DNA from: Anaerolineae bacterium
GTDB taxonomy: Bacteria > Chloroflexota > Anaerolineae > B4-G1
Reading direction: 5' to 3'
Length of the DNA: 18,561 nucleotides
Assembly (NCBI GenBank): GCA_030612185.1
Contig: JAUWOI010000022.1
Span: 1 to 18,561 of the forward strand
The notes beneath the pieces are model-generated. The model was not told where the DNA came from. It did no database searches and worked only from the letters and a program-made list of their open reading frames with translations. A program made the position numbers and the translations under genes. Positions within the stretch are counted from its first letter, which is position 1, and each line of letters opens with the position of its first letter. Below are positions 7,371 to 14,550 of the stretch, piece after piece.

Positions 7371-7732
7371 CGGTGCGTATCACCTTCAACGTATCGCAGC
7401 GCTACTTCAGCCACGCGCCGTCGCTGCTCGTCGTGCAGCCAGCCTTTGAGAATTGGCACCACTTGCGTGTACCGACGTCGCCCCAGGTTCCGCATCGCCG
7501 AAGCCACAGCGCGCCAGACGAAGCGTCGCTCATCGGCCGCCAACTCGGTGAGAATGGGCAAGGCTGCTCCCACATGCTTGGCGGCTTCAGCGGCTGAGAA
7601 GACCATCGCCACATTCCAACGGGTTTGCTCATCGGAGCGCTTGGCCCACGCCGCCAGCCGCTTCAGCGTCAACTCTGGATAGCAGCGAAGAAGTCCATCG
7701 CCTATGTCCTCTCTGAAAGCCCACGTCGGCAC
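7367..7732 (-). CDS. HEAT-repeat-like protein, possibly a truncated remnant
   Basis: 121 residues, all helical, with a repeating pattern of paired helices (RLAAWAKRSDEQTRWNVAMVFSAAEAAKH, then PILTELAADERRFVWRAVASAMRNLGRR, then VVPILKGWLHDEQRRRVAEVALRYV). This resembles HEAT or DNA-alkylation-repair-type repeats, about three units. Known relatives are usually much longer, so it may be the C-terminal remnant of a larger protein. The start is uncertain: the only upstream option is a GTG at 7732, which lies inside the hydrolase gene (31-base overlap) and lacks a clear Shine-Dalgarno. It ends on a GTGATG junction with aconitase X, implying coupled translation. No catalytic residues are seen; a protein-binding role would be a guess. 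Confidence 0.6.
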   Translation of the reverse strand: MPTWAFREDIGDGLLRCYPELTLKRLAAWAKRSDEQTRWNVAMVFSAAEAAKHVGAALPILTELAADERRFVWRAVASAMRNLGRRRYTQVVPILKGWLHDEQRRRVAEVALRYVEGDTHR

Positions 7733-8790
7733 GCTTCGTTCAGGGCAAGGACCTCCTCGACCACCATCTCCCGATTGCGCAGGTGCAACCGGCGGTTCTG
7801 GTTACTGACCGAGAAGAGATAATGGTCGCCTAGCATAACACGCACCTGATCGCTGGTAAAGCCCAGTTCCTCCAAGAGTCTCAACATCGGCATGATCCCT
7901 ACCAGACGGTCCCTGTGGCCCAGCATGACGTAGAAATGACGCCAGTGGCGGCGCTTTACCTGGCAGGGTATGGCCCCCATCGTAAAGAAAGTCTGCGCCA
8001 GCACGCCTTTGGAAGTAGTGTTGAATATCCGCACATGTTCGGCCTTCACAGCCTGGCTGGCCGCGCCGATAAGCGTCTCGACGATGGAAGGGACCAGCCT
8101 GGTCTTGAGCCAGCCCAATGTATCAGTAGTCGAACCGGCCCAGATGCCCACACCAAGTGCCTTGTAGAAACTCTTACGCAGTGTGTCGTTGATCAACAGT
8201 GCGGGTGTAATCGCCAGCCGGGCAACCTCGTGCTGCCGCCAGCGAGACTCATCCAGATAGAACAGTCCCGCGCCGCTCATCGAGTGGCCGACGAGAGTGA
8301 TGACGCGCAGACGATGGGTCGCCCGCTGGCTTGAGCGTAGCCCCAGCAACTCAATCCAGCGTTCGACGGCGGCCACGCTCGCAGCCGGATCGCAGGCTTC
8401 GACAGCGGGCAACTCGTCGGTAAAAGGGGAGCCACCAAAGCCGTTCACGTCGGCAGCCAGCGCGATCAGCCGGGGGTTGGCAGCGCACACCAGCGCCGGA
8501 ATCTGCTCCCAGATGGCCTGGCTGCCATCCCAGCCGTGCAGGAAGATGACGAAACCCCGTGCCCGGATCATTGCTTCCCGATAACGCTGCCGCCTGACCG
8601 CCGCCTGCGGCCAGAATACCCGCCACGCGAAATCCGCCAGGCCGGTTTGGGCGTAGAAACGGGCCACGCGCTGCTGGCCGATCAGGCCGGCCTGAACGAG
8701 GCTATTGAGGGTATAACTGGCACTGACGATTCCCTCCGCCGCCTCTCGCCGGATCGTCTTGTGCCCTCTGACCCAATCCCACTTACCCAT
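7702..8790 (-). CDS. Alpha/beta-hydrolase fold protein
   Basis: 362 residues. The oxyanion-hole region is FLHGWDGS (83-90), the nucleophile elbow is GHSMSG with S170, and the likely acid and base are D294 (LGHRDRLV) and H323 (LGDHYLF), so a Ser-Asp-His triad is complete. The N-terminal 75 residues are helical and basic and precede the fold. A helical lid-like insert lies between about 185 and 280. There is no signal peptide, so it is probably cytoplasmic. The ATG at 8790 follows ggggtga by about six bases. It is separated from rsmI by 93 bases containing an inverted repeat and overlaps the HEAT-like frame downstream. The substrate (ester, lipid or other) cannot be told from sequence. Confidence 0.82.
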   Translation of the reverse strand: MGKWDWVRGHKTIRREAAEGIVSASYTLNSLVQAGLIGQQRVARFYAQTGLADFAWRVFWPQAAVRRQRYREAMIRARGFVIFLHGWDGSQAIWEQIPALVCAANPRLIALAADVNGFGGSPFTDELPAVEACDPAASVAAVERWIELLGLRSSQRATHRLRVITLVGHSMSGAGLFYLDESRWRQHEVARLAITPALLINDTLRKSFYKALGVGIWAGSTTDTLGWLKTRLVPSIVETLIGAASQAVKAEHVRIFNTTSKGVLAQTFFTMGAIPCQVKRRHWRHFYVMLGHRDRLVGIMPMLRLLEELGFTSDQVRVMLGDHYLFSVSNQNRRLHLRNREMVVEEVLALNEACRRGLSERT

Positions 8791-8845
8791 GTGTGGTCAC
8801 CCCATTCGCGCTATCAGTGATCGAGGAAGGGTTACTGCTAAGGCC

Positions 8846-8891
8846 AGACCTGACAGGTTTCCGAGAACGCCTGCAAAAACCTGTCATGTCT
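8846..8891. repeat. Inverted repeat overlapping the rsmI stop
   Basis: The arms agacctgacaggttt (8846-8860) and aaacctgtcatgtct (8877-8891) match at 14 of 15 positions around a 16-base loop. The right arm contains the rsmI stop (TGA, 8886-8884) and its last two codons. Similar 'agacctgacaggttt' elements are, from memory, dispersed in Chloroflexota genomes. It may act as a 3'-end structure for rsmI; no T-run follows. Confidence 0.6.
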
Positions 8892-9708
8892 TGGCTCTGA
8901 GATTGAGTTTGTAGACCTCCGCACGGCTCCAACCAGAGGCAGCAGCGATGTCTCGTGCAGCAGCCGGACGGGGTACACCTTGTGCCAGCAGTTCACCCAG
9001 CGCGGCCTGTACCCGCCCCTCATCCCAGAGTATGTGCTCCTCCGGCGCCCCACCGATGACGAGCGTAAACTCGCCCCTGGGTTCGACCTCGTCGAAGTGG
9101 GCCCGCGCCCCGGCAACGGTCCCTCGCCATACCTCCTCGTACAACTTGGTCAATTCGCGACAGACAGCCAGCGCCCGGTTACCCAACACGGACTCGACGG
9201 CAGCCAGGCTCTCGCGCAACCGGTGGGGAGCCTCAAATGCGATCAACGTGTATCGCTCCCCCTTCACTTCGGCTAGCAGCCGGCGACGCTCGCTCCGGCG
9301 TCGAGGTAAGAAGCCCAGGTAGAGGAAACTGTCGCTGGGCAGGCCAGAGACGACCAGTGCAGTCACAGGAGCCGAAGGGCCCGGGATGGCCACGACCGGA
9401 TAGCCGCGCTCAATAGCAGTGCGGACGAGTTCATAGCCAGGGTCAGAAAGCCCTGGCATCCCGGCCTCGGAGATCAGAGCCACGTCACCTGTATCTAGCA
9501 CCCCCAGCACTGTCTCCAACTTCGTCAGTTTGTTGCCTTCGAAGTAACTGGTGATGGGGGTCTTGATCTCATAGCGCCGGGCAAGGATACGAGCACGGCG
9601 GGTGTCCTCTGCAGCGATGAGCGTGACCTCCTTGAGGATACGCAAAGCGCGGAGGGTGATGTCCTCCAGGTTACCAATAGGGGTAGCGACCAAGTAGAGA
9701 GTACCCAC
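8884..9708 (-). CDS. rsmI: 16S rRNA (cytidine-1402) 2'-O-methyltransferase RsmI
   Basis: RsmI adds the 2'-O-methyl group of m4Cm1402 in the decoding centre of 16S rRNA using SAM. The 274-residue protein has the tetrapyrrole-methylase fold and the family signatures: LVATPIGNLEDIT (6-18), IAAEDTR (31-37), SEAGMPGLSDPG (80-91), IPGPSA (108-113), FEAPHR (158-163), and a C-terminal helix-turn-helix-like segment (AAARDIAAASGWSRAEVY). The length is typical. The start is GTG at 9708, giving the usual MGTLYLVATP; there is no Shine-Dalgarno before it (ctcct precedes), and the upstream sequence is a heptad repeat with an in-frame TAG 42 bases before the GTG. The 3' end lies in an inverted repeat. Confidence 0.95.
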   Translation of the reverse strand: MGTLYLVATPIGNLEDITLRALRILKEVTLIAAEDTRRARILARRYEIKTPITSYFEGNKLTKLETVLGVLDTGDVALISEAGMPGLSDPGYELVRTAIERGYPVVAIPGPSAPVTALVVSGLPSDSFLYLGFLPRRRSERRRLLAEVKGERYTLIAFEAPHRLRESLAAVESVLGNRALAVCRELTKLYEEVWRGTVAGARAHFDEVEPRGEFTLVIGGAPEEHILWDEGRVQAALGELLAQGVPRPAAARDIAAASGWSRAEVYKLNLRAKT

Positions 9709-9713
9709 AGGAG

Positions 9714-9775
9714 AATGACCAATGACAAATGAACAAATGACAAATCGCTAACCGCTAACGGCTGGCTGCTAGCGG
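9714..9775. repeat. Heptad tandem repeats between the KaiC-like gene and rsmI
   Basis: aatgacc (9714), aatgaca (9721), aatgaaca (9728) and aatgaca (9736) form a degenerate 7-8 bp tandem array. It is followed by cgctaac twice (9746-9759) and a ccgcta/tagcgg inverted repeat (9752-9757, 9770-9775). The array occupies nearly the whole gap and takes the place where the rsmI ribosome-binding site should be. Confidence 0.6.
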
Positions 9776-10513
9776 CTATGGAAGTGCCCGGTGCGGAATG
9801 CCGCTGAACAATCCCTCGCGACCCTCGAAAACACCCAAGACCGTCAGGCCACCTGAGCCAATCTCGTAGCAGCAAATCTCCTTGGCGTGGTCAGAGCCCC
9901 GCATCTTTAGCACCACGATGGCACGCTGCATGGCGCTCTCAATCTCCACGTAGCGCAGCATGATGATGGTGTCCACGACGAACAAGAGGCCGCCTTTATC
10001 CGCACGCCGATACCCGACTCGGCTCTCCTCACCTAGCAGTACCGCCGTGACCCCCTCCCGTCGCAGGCCATTCGTCACAGAGGTGTAAACGTGACGCAAT
10101 TCCTGCGCGTCGTCGGTGAGACGGTTAAAATGGGTGACACTGTCGAGCACCAGCCGCCGGATATTCGCGTTGAGGATCAACTGGTTAAGACGGCTGTCGG
10201 GAGACTCCAGGCCAGCCAGGAAAACCTCCGGCGAAGTGAACATCAGGTGTAGTTTCCCGCTTGCCTCCAGTTCCCTCAAGTTCCAGCCCAGAGCCTCGGC
10301 GTCGCGGTAGAGGGAACTGGGAAATTCCTCAAAGGATATGAGCAGCCCCGGCTCGTTGTGCTTTGCCGCGCCGTGGATGAGGAACTGGAGTGCCAATGAG
10401 GTCTTACCCGTGCCCGGCGCACCGCGTACCAGCACCATCGAGCCGGGCAGAAGGCCTCCATCCAACATCTCATCAAGTCCCTTAATCCCGGTGGGCACAC
10501 GTTTATCTGCCAC
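9776..10513 (-). CDS. KaiC/RAD55-like RecA-superfamily ATPase (single domain)
   Basis: A 245-residue protein of the KaiC/RadA-like family. It starts with the family signature RVPTGIKGLDEMLDGGLLPGS. It has Walker A GAPGTGKTS (31-39), the catalytic-type glutamates E62-E63 (ISFEEFP) and Walker B ending at D124 (RRLVLDSVTHF). There is one ATPase domain, against two in cyanobacterial KaiC, so a clock role is unlikely; single-domain members occur near signalling genes in bacteria and archaea. The start is GTG at 10513, preceded by ggaggt five bases upstream. The gene lies 21 bases after the Thr/Pro-rich protein gene, so the two are probably one transcript. Client or regulatory partner is unknown. 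Confidence 0.88.
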   Translation of the reverse strand: MADKRVPTGIKGLDEMLDGGLLPGSMVLVRGAPGTGKTSLALQFLIHGAAKHNEPGLLISFEEFPSSLYRDAEALGWNLRELEASGKLHLMFTSPEVFLAGLESPDSRLNQLILNANIRRLVLDSVTHFNRLTDDAQELRHVYTSVTNGLRREGVTAVLLGEESRVGYRRADKGGLLFVVDTIIMLRYVEIESAMQRAIVVLKMRGSDHAKEICCYEIGSGGLTVLGVFEGREGLFSGIPHRALP

Positions 10514-10534
10514 GTTCTACCTCCGGTTGTTCTC

Positions 10535-11242
10535 TTAATGGTTCTGAGTAAACACTACGTAGCCCAGGGCCGCACCGCAATACCCAGGCATATCAATCAC
10601 AATCTCCTCCGAAATGGGGAGATGATCTTCTCGATAGGGGTCGTGGAGTTGCACGTGCACCTGAAAGGACCTCGGATCAGGAGCAAAGAACAGTTCCCAG
10701 GCAGCCTGATGGCCATAGATGGTGTTGAAGCGTGCATCAGCGCCGGAGGAGACGACCATATCAACGCCCGCCCCCCAGATATGCACCGGATAGCCGATGA
10801 GGGGATTGTCGTCCAGGTCCTGCACGTGGCCCGCCACCCCTGTCCAACTGCAGCCATACCGTGGCATATCCAGAGATAGTTCACAAGTAAAAGGCCATGG
10901 GGAGCGCGTGACCCGGGGAGTAGGTGTGGCTGTAGACGGGAAGGTGGGGGTGGGCGGGAAGGTAGGAGTGACCGACGGTGTCAGCGTGGGCCTGGGTGTG
11001 CCTGTGGGAGGCGACATAGTCGGGGTGTTGGTAGGCGTCCAGGTGGGAACACCAGCCAAACTGCCCGGCGTTGGCGTTTCCGTTGGCGTCGGTAGATAGG
11101 CCGTAGGTATAAGGGTGGGAGGCGGGAAAGGATTAAAGACGTTGAAAGCGACGAGTCCGTAGAAGCCCACCAGACATACCGTGGCCCCGAGCATCACCAT
11201 GGTCAGGACGTTAAGAAACGCGGTTCTCTTGTCATTCTTCAT
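10535..11242 (-). CDS. Membrane-anchored Thr/Pro-rich linker protein with C-terminal beta domain
   Basis: 235 residues in three parts. The first is an N-terminal anchor (about 9-33, hydrophobic after MKNDKR) that puts the rest outside the cell. The second is a low-complexity linker (about 38-115) made of TPT, TPTP and TNTPT units. The third is a compact C-terminal domain (about 118-235) with three cysteines (C120, C131, C222) and alternating hydrophobic strands (GHVQDLDDNPLIGYPVHIWG, then AWELFFAPDP, then FQVHVQLHDP). It resembles extracellular Ig- or carboxypeptidase-regulatory-like beta sandwiches, but I cannot assign a family. Such TPT linkers are typical of Anaerolineae surface proteins. 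The ATG at 11242 follows aaggagat by about seven bases. It lies between a foldase lipoprotein upstream and the KaiC-like gene. Confidence 0.8.
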   Translation of the reverse strand: MKNDKRTAFLNVLTMVMLGATVCLVGFYGLVAFNVFNPFPPPTLIPTAYLPTPTETPTPGSLAGVPTWTPTNTPTMSPPTGTPRPTLTPSVTPTFPPTPTFPSTATPTPRVTRSPWPFTCELSLDMPRYGCSWTGVAGHVQDLDDNPLIGYPVHIWGAGVDMVVSSGADARFNTIYGHQAAWELFFAPDPRSFQVHVQLHDPYREDHLPISEEIVIDMPGYCGAALGYVVFTQNH

Positions 11243-11310
11243 TGTTTGATCTCCTTGCAGCAGCCCCCAACCCCCACCCCGCTCCCCACATAGAGGAAGG
11301 AAGCTCCAGC

Positions 11311-11331
11311 CGCCGCTTGTTCACAGCGGCG
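11311..11331 (-). terminator. Hairpin just after the foldase stop
   Basis: cgccgct (11311-11317) and agcggcg (11325-11331) form a 7-bp GC-rich stem, six bases beyond the foldase stop on the minus strand. No T-run follows, so it may only attenuate or stabilise the message before the next gene, whose start is 69 bases further. Confidence 0.35.
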
Positions 11332-11337
11332 CTACGC

Positions 11338-12327
11338 TCAGGGGGCCATTTCGACAAAACGCTGAACCACAGCCTGGCCCCACAACTCCTTGATCCACTC
11401 CTGCACCGCCTGGTCCTGTAGGAAGCGCAGGTTCTCCGGGCCGACAGAGCGAGCCGGATCGCGCTCAATGACCTGCACGATGTGATACCCCAGCGAACTG
11501 ATCACTACACCGCTGAATTGACCGGGCTGTAAGGCAAAAGCAGCCTCCTCCACCTCAGGAGCAACCAGGATACCATGGGGGAAGAAACCCAGGTCGCCCC
11601 CGCTTTCGCGGGTGCTGCTGTCCTGAGAATAGGCGCTGGCCAGGGCAGCGAAGTCAGCGCCGGCCTGAAGTTGGGCCAGGATGCGCTCCGCCTCCTGAGA
11701 GGTGTCCAACAGGATATGGCGGGCATGGACGTGTTCGGCAGTCGCCGACGTACCCTCAACGACACGCTCTGTCATCGCCATTCCGATCATCTGTGCGCGC
11801 ACTTCCTGCCAGGCATCCTCGCGAGTCTCGCCCCACTCCGCCAGTTTGGCCAGGAACGTTTCCTCGCCCCCGCTCTCGGTAATCATCTCCTGCATATAGG
11901 CATCCACTTCAGCATCGGAGATGACGACGCCTGCTGCAGCCGCCATCTGCTCGATCAACGCCTGCTCGATCATCACATCGAGGATCCAGGCGCGAGCCTG
12001 AGCCAGGTGAGCCTGTCCGTCCGAACTAGTAGGGTCAATCCCCTGCGCCGGCAACGAAGCTTCGTACTGACCCAGTTTGCGCTCATAGTCGGCCAGGTAG
12101 ATGGACTGGCCATTGACCAGCGCAGCCAGGGGTGGCTCTGGAGTGAGAGATGGAGGAACACCGGTGGGAGCCGGACAAGCCGGGGCCGGGGCCGTAGCAG
12201 TGACGAGGGGTACAGATGTGTGAGGTACAGACGTGTGAGATGCAGACGTGACCGGCATCGGAACGCACGCAGTTGAGGTAAACAATAACATCAGTACTAC
12301 CAGTCTCCCTGTCGCTTTTAGATTCAT
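11338..12327 (-). CDS. SurA/PrsA-type peptidyl-prolyl isomerase lipoprotein
   Basis: A 329-residue extracytoplasmic foldase. The N-terminal signal (LVVLMLLFTSTAC) ends at C21, a probable lipid-attachment cysteine, although the -3 residue is S instead of the usual L. A Ser/Thr/Pro linker (22-66) contains the duplicated SVPHTSVP unit. Residues 67-195 form a SurA_N-like chaperone region (VNGQSIYLADYERKL). Residues 198-290 form a parvulin rotamase domain (VHARHILLDTSQEA, DFAALASAYSQDSSTRESGGDLG, GYHIVQV). The length suits the PrsA/SurA group. The ATG at 12327 has ggag about seven bases upstream, and a good promoter lies at 12411-12383. It heads the minus-strand run and may fold the anchored protein encoded next. 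Confidence 0.9.
   Translation of the reverse strand: MNLKATGRLVVLMLLFTSTACVPMPVTSASHTSVPHTSVPLVTATAPAPACPAPTGVPPSLTPEPPLAALVNGQSIYLADYERKLGQYEASLPAQGIDPTSSDGQAHLAQARAWILDVMIEQALIEQMAAAAGVVISDAEVDAYMQEMITESGGEETFLAKLAEWGETREDAWQEVRAQMIGMAMTERVVEGTSATAEHVHARHILLDTSQEAERILAQLQAGADFAALASAYSQDSSTRESGGDLGFFPHGILVAPEVEEAAFALQPGQFSGVVISSLGYHIVQVIERDPARSVGPENLRFLQDQAVQEWIKELWGQAVVQRFVEMAP
12210..12254. repeat. 15-bp tandem repeat inside the foldase linker
   Basis: gtacagatgtgtgag (12210-12224) and gtacagacgtgtgag (12225-12239) differ at one base. A third, diverged unit begins at 12240. On the minus strand they encode repeated HTSVP units just after the lipid-attachment cysteine, so the linker can lengthen or shorten in frame by five residues. 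Confidence 0.6.
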
Positions 12328-12382
12328 AGTGAACTCCGTTGAACTACATATACGCCCGGCTGACTGCTATCTGCTAAAAGCC

Positions 12383-12411
12383 ATTATACCCACAGCGGGG
12401 ATTTTATGCAA
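12383..12411 (-). promoter_or_regulatory. Promoter of the foldase-led minus-strand run
   Basis: Reading the minus strand, ttgcat (12411-12406) and a perfect TATAAT (12388-12383) are separated by 17 bases. Transcription would start near 12376, about 50 bases before the ATG at 12327. Confidence 0.6.
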
Positions 12412-12586
12412 CCTGGGGAAATCGTAGCAGAACGAAACCCAGAAACACTTGGGAGGCCGCAGAGCGCGTCTAGTGGCATGCCGGCCGTTGAGGGTGGGGT
12501 TGATGAATTTGCCAAACGCCGCAGAAGGGCTCTAAAGGGCCTTAGAGAGCCTCAGAACTGCTACGAATCCCCACCTGAGCGGCGGC
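12412..12586. other. Gap between divergent promoters
   Basis: I see no credible gene. The 88-codon frame at 12406-12672 runs over both promoter elements and resembles nothing. A near-palindrome at 12530-12547 (ctctaa, agggcc, ttagag) lies 39 bases before the rightward -35 and could be an operator. Confidence 0.4.
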
Positions 12587-12615
12587 TTGCCAAAGCGCCC
12601 TCCGTCTGCTACAAT
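12587..12615 (+). promoter_or_regulatory. Promoter of the phosphatase/metalloprotease pair
   Basis: TTGCCA (12587-12592) and TACAAT (12610-12615) are spaced by 17 bases; each matches the sigma-70 consensus at 5 of 6 positions. The start site would be near 12622, right before the long inverted repeat at 12626-12687. Confidence 0.6.
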
Positions 12616-12625
12616 TTACATCACC

Positions 12626-12687
12626 GGGGTGATTTAAGATCTGTTGATTTGAGATTGACGGATTTACCGTAAATCTTAAATCTCCCC
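12626..12687 (+). other. Long 5'-leader hairpin ahead of the SixA-like gene
   Basis: ggggtgatttaagat (12626-12640) pairs with atcttaaatctcccc (12673-12687), 14 of 15 positions. The 32-base loop itself contains acgg/ccgt (12658-12661, 12667-12670). It begins about four bases after the predicted transcription start and ends 20 bases before the ATG at 12708, so most of the leader would be folded. Confidence 0.55.
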
Positions 12688-12707
12688 ATCACCATAAAGA
12701 TAGGCGC

Positions 12708-13271
12708 ATGGCGCTATTGTACCTCATTCGTCACGCCCGCGCACAGATGATGGGCGATGCGGCCGAACGCTGGCCCCTTTCCGAACAGGGTCGGCGCGAG
12801 GCCGGCATCCTGGCACGACAAAATCTCTGGCGCGAGGTAGAATTGATATTCTCCAGCCTTGAGCCTAAGGCTGTGCAGACGGCAGAGCCGGCCGCCCGTC
12901 GCTGGAGTATTCCCTTGGTAACTGTGGACTGCCTGCACGAACTGCACCGCCCCCGACTGGTACCTGACTACGAGACAGTTATCGCACGTCTCTTCGCCGA
13001 GCCAGAGACGAGCATCGCCGGCCTGGAGCCAGCAGCCCAGGCTGCCGGACGCATCACCCGCTGCCTCAAGGAACTGGCAGCGGCGCACTCTGAGCGGACG
13101 TTGGCGGTAGTCTCACACGGACTGGTTCTGACTCTCTTCCTGGCCCAACTGGAGAACCGTTGGCCGACGGTGGCCAAGTGGCGCGCTGTACCGTTTACGG
13201 GCCTGGCAGTAGTGGATACGATCACATGGCATCTCATCAAAGACTGGTCGAGAGTCTCCGAAGCCTCCTGA
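12708..13271 (+). CDS. SixA-like histidine phosphatase
   Basis: A 187-residue member of the histidine phosphatase (phosphoglycerate-mutase-like) superfamily, closest in size and style to SixA-type phosphohistidine phosphatases. Catalytic H9 follows R8 in LIRHARA, the acid is likely E78 in LHELHRP, and the second histidine is H137 in VVSHGLV. In the usual SSpxxRAxQTA motif it has SSLEPKAVQTAEP, with K54 at the arginine position; this is a real difference from SixA, but similar EPKA variants occur in the superfamily. The substrate could be phosphohistidine on a signalling protein, which would fit a kinase-rich locus, or a small phosphoester. The ATG at 12708 begins MALLYLIRHA; no strong Shine-Dalgarno is visible. 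It overlaps the next gene by 46 bases. Confidence 0.82.
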   Translation: MALLYLIRHARAQMMGDAAERWPLSEQGRREAGILARQNLWREVELIFSSLEPKAVQTAEPAARRWSIPLVTVDCLHELHRPRLVPDYETVIARLFAEPETSIAGLEPAAQAAGRITRCLKELAAAHSERTLAVVSHGLVLTLFLAQLENRWPTVAKWRAVPFTGLAVVDTITWHLIKDWSRVSEAS

Positions 13272-14533
13272 GTTGGATCGTCCAACGGTGGCAACTGGCA
13301 CCGGTGCTGATCGCACTGCTGCTGAGTTTGGCAGCCGAAGGGCCTCCTCCCGCCAGCCTCGACACCCAGGCCAACCGCATCCTCGCTGGCGAGCGGTTCG
13401 ACTTCGCCGGCTGGGAAGTGGGGGCACTGCTGGGCAAACTATCCCACAGCCTGATCGCGCCGCAGCGCTACATGGATGAACCCGCCCGCCACGACTTCTT
13501 CCTCGACTACGTGGAACTGGTGGGCGATATCCAGCGGTTCGAGCGGGAGATTCACCGTATCTACACTGACCCGGAAGTAAAGAATCCCGAAGTGACAACA
13601 GCCGAGTTGCGCGCCCACGTGGACGAACTGCGCGCGGAGGAGGAGGCCCGCCAACCACTCGCCGAAGCGATCCTGGAAGAGCAGACTGCCTGCATCCTGG
13701 TGGATGAGGGATTTGGTATACTCGGCCAGGAGTTTCCGCCCGTCGGCGCCCACTTCACCCCGCTACCCCTGCTACTCGTCGTCTCCCCTCGTGACCATAT
13801 CGAAAGGATCTTCAGCCTCGGCCTGCGCCATGGACTGGATGTGGCCCGGCGGGAGGCCATCGAGGGAGAGATAGACACCTCTTTCGATGTCTCGTCGCTG
13901 GTGACCGGTATCGGCGGGATGGCGGCCTATCCGGCCATGCTGCTGGAGAGCAGTTCCCTCAACTGGCTGGCTGAGGTGACCGCGCACGAGTGGACGCACC
14001 ATTACCTGGCGCCGCGACCGCTGGGCTGGAACTACGATGCCATCCCCGAAGCGCGCACCATCAACGAGACCGTGGCTTCCATCGTGGGGAAGGAAGCCGG
14101 GCGACGGATGGTGGCCCGCTACTATCCCGAACTCCTGCCGCCGGAACCAGAGTCCACGCCGGAGCAGCCGCAAGATAAGACTCCACCATCTGAACCACCT
14201 GCCTTCGACTGCCGCGCGGAGATGCGGGAGACGCGCATCCGGGCGGACGAACTACTGGCACAGGGAAAGATCGAGGAAGCGGAGGCCTACATGGAAGAGC
14301 GACGGCAGGAATTCGTCGCCCATGGCTACTACATGCGCAAACTGAACCAGGCCTACTTCGCCTTCCACGGAGCCTACGCCGACGAGCCCGGCGCGGCGGG
14401 AGCGGACCCCACCGGGCCGGCGGTGCTGAAGTTGCACGCTCGCAGCCTCAACCTGTACACCTTCGTGGTCCGGGCATCCCGCGTCACCACACTGGCCGAA
14501 CTAGAGACGCTGCTGGAGGAAATGGGGGAATAA
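13226..14533 (+). CDS. Predicted membrane-anchored zinc metalloprotease (HEWTH), unnamed family
   Basis: 435 residues from the ATG at 13226 (MASHQRLVESL). An in-frame TTG at 13160 would add 22 unlikely residues, so the ATG is preferred, overlapping the phosphatase gene by 46 bases. A hydrophobic segment (about 15-37, WQLAPVLIALLLSLAA) should anchor or export the protein. The zinc motif is H254-E255-W-T-H258 (TAHEWTHHYL), and a likely third ligand is E281 in TINETVASIVGKEAG, 23 residues later, the gluzincin arrangement. The C-terminal third is helical, with a charged stretch (about 340-375) and LNQAYFAFHGAYADEPGAAG. I do not recognise a named family; it is probably a peptidase acting outside the membrane. 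Coupling to the SixA-like gene is suggested by the overlap only. Confidence 0.78.
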   Translation: MASHQRLVESLRSLLSWIVQRWQLAPVLIALLLSLAAEGPPPASLDTQANRILAGERFDFAGWEVGALLGKLSHSLIAPQRYMDEPARHDFFLDYVELVGDIQRFEREIHRIYTDPEVKNPEVTTAELRAHVDELRAEEEARQPLAEAILEEQTACILVDEGFGILGQEFPPVGAHFTPLPLLLVVSPRDHIERIFSLGLRHGLDVARREAIEGEIDTSFDVSSLVTGIGGMAAYPAMLLESSSLNWLAEVTAHEWTHHYLAPRPLGWNYDAIPEARTINETVASIVGKEAGRRMVARYYPELLPPEPESTPEQPQDKTPPSEPPAFDCRAEMRETRIRADELLAQGKIEEAEAYMEERRQEFVAHGYYMRKLNQAYFAFHGAYADEPGAAGADPTGPAVLKLHARSLNLYTFVVRASRVTTLAELETLLEEMGE

Positions 14534-14550
14534 ACCACCACGGCAGAGAT

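Noticed and set aside
12406..12672. 88-codon plus-strand frame in the divergent intergenic region
   Set aside because: It runs through the promoter at 12587-12615 and into the leader hairpin, with composition unlike a real protein here.
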